From positions 23,519 through 87,518 of the forward strand of contig DCAA01000006.1 in assembly GCA_002311345.1 (NCBI GenBank): a DNA stretch of 64,000 bases, read 5' to 3'. The notes under the pieces are model-generated. The model saw only the letters and a program-made list of their open reading frames with translations. It did not search any database and had not been told where the DNA came from. This document shows, piece by piece, positions 58,621 to 64,000 of this stretch. Numbering within the stretch: position 1 is the first letter of the stretch; the number at the start of each line of letters is the position of its first letter. The stretch comes from Planctomycetes bacterium UBA1146. Lineage in GTDB: Bacteria; Planctomycetota; UBA8108; UBA1146. The translations under genes and the position numbers were made by a program.

Positions 58621-60549
58621 ATGGACGGGATTCCAGGCCAAGACGAACTCGAACGGATCCGTGATGCGAATCCCATCGAGGATGTGGTCCAGGGATACAA
58701 AATCGAACTGGTGCGGCGAGGGAACGTTTTCAAGGGATTGTGCCCGTTCCATCCAGACAAGAACCCGTCGATGGATGTGAACCCGGATCGCAGAACGTTT
58801 CACTGCTGGTCCTGCGAGGCACATGGAGATGTATTTTCGTTCGTACAGATGGTGGAGGGAGTCGAGTTCCCCGAGGCGAAGAAGATTCTCGCAGATCGGG
58901 CCGGGATCGAGATCAAGCAATGGAAACCAAACCCTCAACTCAAGCAGGAAGAAGATCAAGATCTTCAACTTCTGGAGCGAACCGCGACCTGGTTCCAGAA
59001 GCAACTTCAGTCCCCAGCAGGAACGCCAGCTCGGGAGTATCTTGCCAAGCGCGGGTTTTCGGATGATTCGATCCGGAAGTTCAGAATCGGATTTGCACCT
59101 CCCGGTTGGAATAACCTGTGCGATGAACTGGGACGTATGCGTGATGGAGTCGCTGGATCTCTGGAGTGTGCCGAAAAACTCGGTCTGGTCAAGCAGGGTC
59201 AAAGAGCAGATGGATATTACGATGCATACCGTGATCGTGTGATCTTTCCGATCCGCGAACAGCAGCGTGGAAAGGTCGTCGGTTTTGGTGGACGACATCT
59301 GGCATCGGTACCATCCTCATCGGGTGATGATCCTCCCAAGTACATCAATTCTCGAGAGTCCAGAATCTACTCCAAAAAACGGCATCTTTATGGCTTCCGC
59401 GAGGGGCGTAAGGAGATCAATAGCGAAAAGAGAGCGATTCTGTGCGAGGGATACACGGATGTCATCATGGCTCACCAGTGCGGATTCCCGGTGACGGTTG
59501 CCTCTCTGGGCACGGCCTTGACACTCGAACACGTCTCTTTCCTGTCGAAAAAGGTCCATCGTGTCGATCTGCTTTTCGATGGGGATGACGCAGGTCAGAG
59601 AGCCGCATGCCGTTCTTGCGAACTATTCCTGGGAACCAAGGTGGAGGTCAGAGTCGTTATGCTGTCACAGGGGCAGGATCCATGTGATCTGCTTGCATCC
59701 GACCAGGGAGGGCAGGAATTCGAGCAATTGCTCGAATCGGGAGAGGATCCTATCGAGTTCGTCATCAAACAGATCCACATCGAGCACCCCGGTAAGAGTG
59801 CCGCAGCGACCCAGCGGCGGATGGATGAAATTTCCAGCAGAATCCTCGAGAAGTTCGAGGGGACCACGCTGGAAACGGCGGTAGGTATTGTGGCCTTGGC
59901 GACCGGTCACAGTGAGTCGAACATCTCCAATGATCACCACCGATTCATGTCCCAACGCTCTGCTCGCCACTCTCCAGTGTCCTCCCAACCCATCTCGGAG
60001 GCTGAAGGGGGATTGCCCGATCCAACTGATCCCTCGGAAGGTGGTGCGGGAGTGCCTGTCGGGGATCTCACTGCGACCGAGGACGCGCTTCTGGTGAATA
60101 TGATCCGGTACCCTTCACAGATTGAATTGTTGTTACGAATTTCTCCTCCGGAGCGCTGGGACCATCCGATCAGAAGGTCGCTGGCACTGCGGTTCAAGCA
60201 ACTCGGTGGGATTCCAGATCCTGTTCACATCGAGCAAGAACATGAGAAGAATTACTTTCTGCGATTGCAGGAACGGGTCGATCGTGAGCAGGAGTGGTTG
60301 AGTGAGAATGATCGGAGCGAGGGGGAATTTGATCTCGCCAGAGAGTTGCTGATTTGTTGGCTGATCGCCCTGCGGCAAAAAATACCCCGTCAGCCGCCGT
60401 TTTTGGAACGGATCATGGAGATTACACAAACAATACAAGAGTTAACAGAAAACGCAATTTCTTTGCAGAATCCATCGATCTTGATGGAAATAATCAATAC
60501 GTTTGAGGGTAGGGGGGATGATCTCCCGCCCGCACCTGAAATTGTATAG
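58621..60549 (+). CDS. dnaG: DNA primase
   Basis: Makes RNA primers at the replication fork. The 642-residue protein has the zinc-binding domain with C41, H44, C62 and C65 (LCPFHPDKNPSM and FHCWSCEAHGD), the RNA polymerase domain with RVIFPIREQQRGKVVGFGGR, the Toprim part with AILCEGYTDVIMAHQ and DLLFDGDDAGQRAA, and a C-terminal helicase-binding domain (about 490-642). The second zinc ligand is His, the common CHC2 form. GAGAGGGAGAG precedes the ATG. It is followed 12 nt later by rpoD, the classical primase-sigma pair of the macromolecular synthesis operon, though rpsU is not upstream. Confidence 0.96.
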   Translation: MDGIPGQDELERIRDANPIEDVVQGYKIELVRRGNVFKGLCPFHPDKNPSMDVNPDRRTFHCWSCEAHGDVFSFVQMVEGVEFPEAKKILADRAGIEIKQWKPNPQLKQEEDQDLQLLERTATWFQKQLQSPAGTPAREYLAKRGFSDDSIRKFRIGFAPPGWNNLCDELGRMRDGVAGSLECAEKLGLVKQGQRADGYYDAYRDRVIFPIREQQRGKVVGFGGRHLASVPSSSGDDPPKYINSRESRIYSKKRHLYGFREGRKEINSEKRAILCEGYTDVIMAHQCGFPVTVASLGTALTLEHVSFLSKKVHRVDLLFDGDDAGQRAACRSCELFLGTKVEVRVVMLSQGQDPCDLLASDQGGQEFEQLLESGEDPIEFVIKQIHIEHPGKSAAATQRRMDEISSRILEKFEGTTLETAVGIVALATGHSESNISNDHHRFMSQRSARHSPVSSQPISEAEGGLPDPTDPSEGGAGVPVGDLTATEDALLVNMIRYPSQIELLLRISPPERWDHPIRRSLALRFKQLGGIPDPVHIEQEHEKNYFLRLQERVDREQEWLSENDRSEGEFDLARELLICWLIALRQKIPRQPPFLERIMEITQTIQELTENAISLQNPSILMEIINTFEGRGDDLPPAPEIV

Positions 60550-60561
60550 GAGAGGATTCCG

Positions 60562-62487
60562 ATGGATTTGTTCGGCCAAGACCTGCCCGACAGTGAGTCC
60601 GACGTAGAGATGTATGGTCTCGCTGGAGCATCGGCGGAGGAGACTAAACAGGGCGTCGAGGAATTCAAGGGCGATGAAGAGACCGAAATCGGAGTTGCAG
60701 TCGACGATGAGGAACTCGAAGACGCCGAAGAAGCAGATACGGCCAGCGATCTTCCAACGTTGGCCGGCAATGATGTCCCGGTTGTAAACGAGCCGATTGA
60801 TGATGACGAGCCACAACTTCCAGTAGAGGAGATCCCGAGGATCGCTTCCGGAAGACCATCGGCACGCGAACTCTCCAAGGAGAAGCGGACGATGGAGGAA
60901 GGCCTGGCGCGTCTTCTCGAGTTCGGCAAGGCCCAGGGGCATGTGACTTTCGCGCAATTCAATAACTGTTTTCCCGAGGAATGTAACACTCCTGAGCGAA
61001 TCGATCAGGTTTACGATGTTCTCGAATCACTCGACATCGAGATCACTGATAACCCGGTCAAGATCGATGAACTTCCCGACGAAGCAGATTTCACCGGTGA
61101 GAAGATTGACGATCCGGTGCGGATGTACCTCACGCAGATGGGGGAGATTCCACTTTTAACCCGTGCGGAAGAATTATTGCTGGCCAAAACCATCGAGACT
61201 TGCAGGGACTACTACAGGACTTCCATCTATTCTTCTGGTTTCTGCCAGAAACAGATGATCCGGCTGTGCCAGGAAGTTCTGTGCGGGGATCAATCCATCG
61301 ACAAGGTCATCAAATTGACGCCATCGAGCGGTGAGCCGAGTCGAGAGGATATGCTTCAACGGATGAGCCAGAACCTGGCGACCATCGAGCGTCTGTACCA
61401 GATCAACCTCCGTGACAAGAAGAAACTCGATTCAAAAAAGTTGACCGACCGTTACAAGGGCAAGATTGCTGAAACCGTACAGGAAAAGGCGATCAAGATC
61501 GGAATCCTTCTCGGTGAGTTGGTCTTCAAGCAAGAGATCCTGAACAATCTGCGCGATTCGATGCGCAGCAAGTGGGGTAAAATCAACCACTCCTTGAGCA
61601 GAGTCGAAACGGTCAGAGAACGACGTAGTCGCCGTAAAGCTGACAAGGACCTGGTCGATTCTGAACTTCGAAATATCGAAGAAATCGAGAAGATCTCCAT
61701 GGAGCCTACGGAACCGTTTGGAAATCGTGTCGAGGGGATGAACAAGTATTTCAATCGTTACGAGGTTGCCAAGAGGAAACTATCGGCGGGAAATCTCAGA
61801 TTGGTCGTATCCATCGCGAAACGATATCGCAACCGCGGTCTCTCCTTCCTTGATTTGATCCAGGAGGGGAACACCGGATTGATGAAGGCGGTTGAGAAGT
61901 ATGAGTATCGCAGGGGATACAAGTTCTCCACTTACGCCACATGGTGGATCCGTCAGGCGATCACCCGATCGATCGCGGATCAGGCTCGCACCATCCGCAT
62001 CCCGGTTCACATGATCGAGACCATGAGTAAGGTTCGCAATGCGACCAAGAAGTTGATGCAAAAACTCGGATACGAGCCAAGCATGAAAGAGATCGCAGTC
62101 GAACTAGATCTGCCCGAGGAGGAGGTCCGAAAGGTCCTCAAGATTTCGAAGCACCCGATCTCTCTCGACCGGCCCATCGGTGACAGCGATGATGGGTTTT
62201 TTGGTGATTTTATCGAGGATCAGACGGTCGAATCTCCGATCCATGTCGCGACACACGAGATGCTCAAGGATCGTCTCAAGGATGTCCTCAAGACCTTGAC
62301 CTATCGTGAACGGGAAATCATCAAACTCCGCTACGGGCTGGAGGATGGATACACCTATACCCTCGAGGAGGTGGGAAAGATCTTCAAGGTCACCCGGGAG
62401 CGGGTCCGTCAGATCGAGGCCAAGGCGGTCAAGAAACTCCAGCACCCGATACGCTCTCGCCACCTGGAAGGGTTCCTCGACGATTGA
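60562..62487 (+). CDS. rpoD: RNA polymerase primary sigma factor (sigma-70)
   Basis: Directs RNA polymerase to housekeeping promoters. The 641-residue protein has a very acidic N-terminal tail (about 1-95), region 1.1 ([19 protein letters not shown]), region 1.2 ([22 protein letters not shown]), a large non-conserved insert, region 2 with the -10 helix ([20 protein letters not shown]), region 3, and region 4 with the -35 helix ([20 protein letters not shown]). The intact -10 and -35 helices agree with the sigma-70-like sites I mark upstream of accB and others. GGAGAGGA lies just upstream of the ATG. Confidence 0.97.
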   Translation: MDLFGQDLPDSESDVEMYGLAGASAEETKQGVEEFKGDEETEIGVAVDDEELEDAEEADTASDLPTLAGNDVPVVNEPIDDDEPQLPVEEIPRIASGRPSARELSKEKRTMEEGLARLLEFGKAQGHVTFAQFNNCFPEECNTPERIDQVYDVLESLDIEITDNPVKIDELPDEADFTGEKIDDPVRMYLTQMGEIPLLTRAEELLLAKTIETCRDYYRTSIYSSGFCQKQMIRLCQEVLCGDQSIDKVIKLTPSSGEPSREDMLQRMSQNLATIERLYQINLRDKKKLDSKKLTDRYKGKIAETVQEKAIKIGILLGELVFKQEILNNLRDSMRSKWGKINHSLSRVETVRERRSRRKADKDLVDSELRNIEEIEKISMEPTEPFGNRVEGMNKYFNRYEVAKRKLSAGNLRLVVSIAKRYRNRGLSFLDLIQEGNTGLMKAVEKYEYRRGYKFSTYATWWIRQAITRSIADQARTIRIPVHMIETMSKVRNATKKLMQKLGYEPSMKEIAVELDLPEEEVRKVLKISKHPISLDRPIGDSDDGFFGDFIEDQTVESPIHVATHEMLKDRLKDVLKTLTYREREIIKLRYGLEDGYTYTLEEVGKIFKVTRERVRQIEAKAVKKLQHPIRSRHLEGFLDD

Positions 62488-62519
62488 GGCCGGAGACTGA
62501 TCTTGGCGAAACCAGCCTC
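62486..62519 (+). terminator. Possible terminator of dnaG-rpoD
   Basis: GAGGC (62486-62490) pairs with GCCTC (62515-62519), extended by GG/CC next to a mismatch, around an 18-nt loop; the stem begins within the rpoD stop codon. It is followed by GCTTTCATTTCT, U-rich but interrupted. Confidence 0.4.
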
Positions 62520-62538
62520 GCTTTCATTTCTGGAGGGC

Positions 62539-62581
62539 TGCGGGATCCCGCACTAAGATTCACGACCAGATTTCGTATACT
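62539..62581 (+). promoter_or_regulatory. Palindrome overlapping a promoter-like site before the zinc-ribbon gene
   Basis: TGCGGGATCCCGCA (62539-62552) is a perfect 14-bp palindrome. A good -10, TATACT, lies at 62576-62581. The -35 position (about 62552-62557, ACTAAG) is poor and directly adjoins the palindrome. This layout fits a regulated promoter with an operator at the -35, but an accidental palindrome cannot be excluded. Confidence 0.4.
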
Positions 62582-62623
62582 ATCGATCCCTTGTCCGGTG
62601 GAAGTTTCTTGGGAGGTTGTGAT

Positions 62624-63316
62624 TTGGAAGCCATCGATCATATCAAGAAGGTACAGAGCATCTCGGGGAAGATCTCACTATTGCAATCCGAGGTAGAGAA
62701 GAAGATGGAACGGATTCGTGCCTCCGAACAGACCCTGGAGGAGTTTCGAACCGAGTCAGAACCTTGTCAGCAGCGGATCACGCAAGGTCGGATCCTGTCG
62801 AACAAGTTCGAACTCGATGTCGGTGAACTCACGACCAAAATCGCCAAGTCAAAAGACCACCTGGACAAGGCCACCAGCGCGAACGAGTTCAACAGTTTGA
62901 AGGTTCAAATAGCGAAACTCGATGAAGAGAAGAGTTCCGCAGAAGGAAATCTGCTGCTGATCATGGAAAAGATTGAAGAGATCGAGAACCAGGTCGCAGA
63001 TATCAACGAAAGATCCAGTCACGCGAAACAGCAACTGGATGAGATTCGCTCCGTCGTGGGAAAAGAGATCGAAGAATATCAGACGGAGATCCAGTCGATG
63101 GAGCAACCTCTCCAGCAAGCGCGGGATGTTACGGAGCCAGAACTGCTGGAGATCTTTGACAGGCTCTATTCGGGGATCGGCGCCACTGTAGTGGTCGCGA
63201 TCGAGGGGAGTACCTGTGGTGGCTGTCACATGAATCTCAGTCCCCAGGTGGTCGAGACGGCCAACAAGGGGACCGACGTGGTTTGCTGTCCCATCTGTTC
63301 GCGGATTCTCGGTTGA
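62624..63316 (+). CDS. Coiled-coil protein with C-terminal zinc ribbon (CT398/DUF164 type)
   Basis: A 230-residue cytoplasmic protein. Residues 1-185 form a long antiparallel coiled coil (IAKSKDHLDKATSANEFNSL, KIEEIENQVADINER). The C terminus is a zinc ribbon with C198/C201 (CGGCH) and C222/C225 (CPIC), the layout of the CT398-like family, where the ribbon is thought to bind nucleic acid or another protein. The TTG at 62624 is chosen because GGGAGG lies 7 nt upstream; a TTG at 62591 would add 11 residues. The stop overlaps the next start by 4 nt (TTGA). Members of this family often neighbour a GTP cyclohydrolase-like Nif3 gene, not seen here. Confidence 0.85.
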   Translation: MEAIDHIKKVQSISGKISLLQSEVEKKMERIRASEQTLEEFRTESEPCQQRITQGRILSNKFELDVGELTTKIAKSKDHLDKATSANEFNSLKVQIAKLDEEKSSAEGNLLLIMEKIEEIENQVADINERSSHAKQQLDEIRSVVGKEIEEYQTEIQSMEQPLQQARDVTEPELLEIFDRLYSGIGATVVVAIEGSTCGGCHMNLSPQVVETANKGTDVVCCPICSRILG

Positions 63317-64000
63317 TCCGTTGGCTCTTTGCTTCTTCCTGGAGGCGTTCTGCACTGGCATTGCTGGTGCTTCTGGGAATTCTCATCTACCTGGGGCTTC
63401 TCTACATCGATGCGATCGCCATCGACAACCAGAGGCGCATTGAAAATTATCGTCAGCGGGTGGGTGGGTCCACTGCCGCCCAGTTGTGGGCCTTGTCAGT
63501 TCAACAGCGAGATTCGAAGTTGTTTGTGCTCCATGATCGGTCCTGGGTGAATCAGTCCGATCTTTTCATGTTGCTTTCCCAACAAGAGGAAACGGTACAG
63601 CCGGCGGGCATCACACCCGAGCAGCGGCAGCAGTTACTGGAGGCTCTGCGCCAGTCAGATTTGTTCCGTCCCCCCGAGGTGCTTGACTTCGCGACTCCCT
63701 TCGTTTTGACGCCGATTCTTGTCGTGGGTCGGCGGTGGGAGCTTGCTGATTCAGACGATCCGCTGGATCAGCAACAGCAAGTGTTGCGATGGCATCAAGG
63801 CGTGGAGTTTGTCGAGTCCTTATCTGGTGGCGGGATTCTCATTCAGGAACTTGTCCGGTTGAACTTACTGACGAGTTTTGTGGAAAGTTCGCAACGTTGG
63901 CTCAGTCTCGATGATGAACAGGAACTGGTTCGAGTTGCCAATACCCTGGCCCGCATCGAACCACCACGACAAGCAATCGTCAGGGCTATCCAGATCGAGA
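63313..64000 (+). CDS. Membrane protein of unknown function, N-terminal part
   Basis: Open to the right edge; 229 codons are visible from a TTG at 63313 that overlaps the zinc-ribbon stop. After RWLFASSWRR there is a membrane segment (about residues 13-32: ALALLVLLGILIYLGLLY), then a polar helical region rich in Gln, Asp and Leu, with no motif I recognise. The positively charged start predicts the body outside the membrane. There are no in-frame stops. The coupling to the zinc-ribbon gene suggests a shared transcript. The family cannot be assigned without the rest of the gene. Confidence 0.55.
   Translation, partial: MIRWLFASSWRRSALALLVLLGILIYLGLLYIDAIAIDNQRRIENYRQRVGGSTAAQLWALSVQQRDSKLFVLHDRSWVNQSDLFMLLSQQEETVQPAGITPEQRQQLLEALRQSDLFRPPEVLDFATPFVLTPILVVGRRWELADSDDPLDQQQQVLRWHQGVEFVESLSGGGILIQELVRLNLLTSFVESSQRWLSLDDEQELVRVANTLARIEPPRQAIVRAIQIE

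Noticed and set aside
1..64000. Mobile elements, CRISPR arrays, toxin-antitoxin or restriction systems
   Set aside because: I saw no transposase, integrase, direct-repeat array or defence-type gene, and no stretch of clearly foreign composition.

Overview
The window is a chromosomal segment of a diderm (outer-membrane) bacterium. I infer an uncultivated member of Planctomycetota or a near relative. The grounds are two tandem DUF1570-type metalloproteases, a 1,600-residue PQQ-propeller/CBM9 exoprotein, a set of pseudopilins with unusually long acidic domains, a large 180-kDa-type NAD-glutamate dehydrogenase, an enlarged TatC, and an Mla-type lipid-transport operon that implies an outer membrane. 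This placement comes from gene content alone. Many starts are GTG or TTG with good Shine-Dalgarno sites. I see no rRNA, tRNA, CRISPR array, insertion sequence or phage gene.

Layout. 1-528 (-): start of a UDP-sugar pyrophosphorylase, cut by the edge. 736-7904 (+): tightly packed run nadC, DUF2062, DUF192 lipoprotein, ComEA-like HhH protein, uvrB, membrane pseudokinase; a promoter-like site then leads into two paralogous secreted metalloproteases (8045-12149). 12177-12818 (-): membrane protein of unknown function. 13062-17855 (+): NAD-glutamate dehydrogenase. 17868-33534 (-): long run from an RluA-type pseudouridine synthase through etfB-etfA, an FHA/GAF histidine kinase and its response regulator, the PQQ/CBM9 exoprotein with a coupled aromatic-repeat lipoprotein, mlaE-mlaF-mlaD and a Ca2+/Na+ antiporter. 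33784-35623 (+): accB-accC behind a clear sigma-70 promoter and a structured leader. 35806-39882 (+): five overlapping pseudopilin genes. 39924-45013 (-): polA-coaE-rho.

45338-50799 (+): an envelope coiled-coil protein ending in a BRCT-like domain, tatC, cinA, an MnmC-type methyltransferase and a small HEAT-like exported protein. 51326-54996 (+): dnaA-recG. 55198-58359 (+): a small membrane protein, a membrane-tethered HTH protein, an OmpA-like lipoprotein and rsmA. 58621-62487 (+): dnaG-rpoD. 62624 to the right edge (+): a zinc-ribbon coiled-coil protein and a partial membrane protein.

How the genes work together. Housekeeping modules (replication, repair, transcription initiation and termination, malonyl-CoA synthesis, NAD and CoA synthesis, redox) alternate with envelope modules that are poorly described. 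The most interesting of these are (i) the catalytically dead membrane pseudokinase next to the duplicated metalloproteases, (ii) the two-component pair immediately upstream of the PQQ/CBM9 exoprotein and its translationally coupled lipoprotein, (iii) the BRCT-like domain apparently placed outside the inner membrane, and (iv) a TatC whose first periplasmic loop carries roughly 180 extra residues. Most intergenic hairpins lack a U-tract while Rho carries a long basic N-terminal extension, which fits heavy use of factor-dependent termination.
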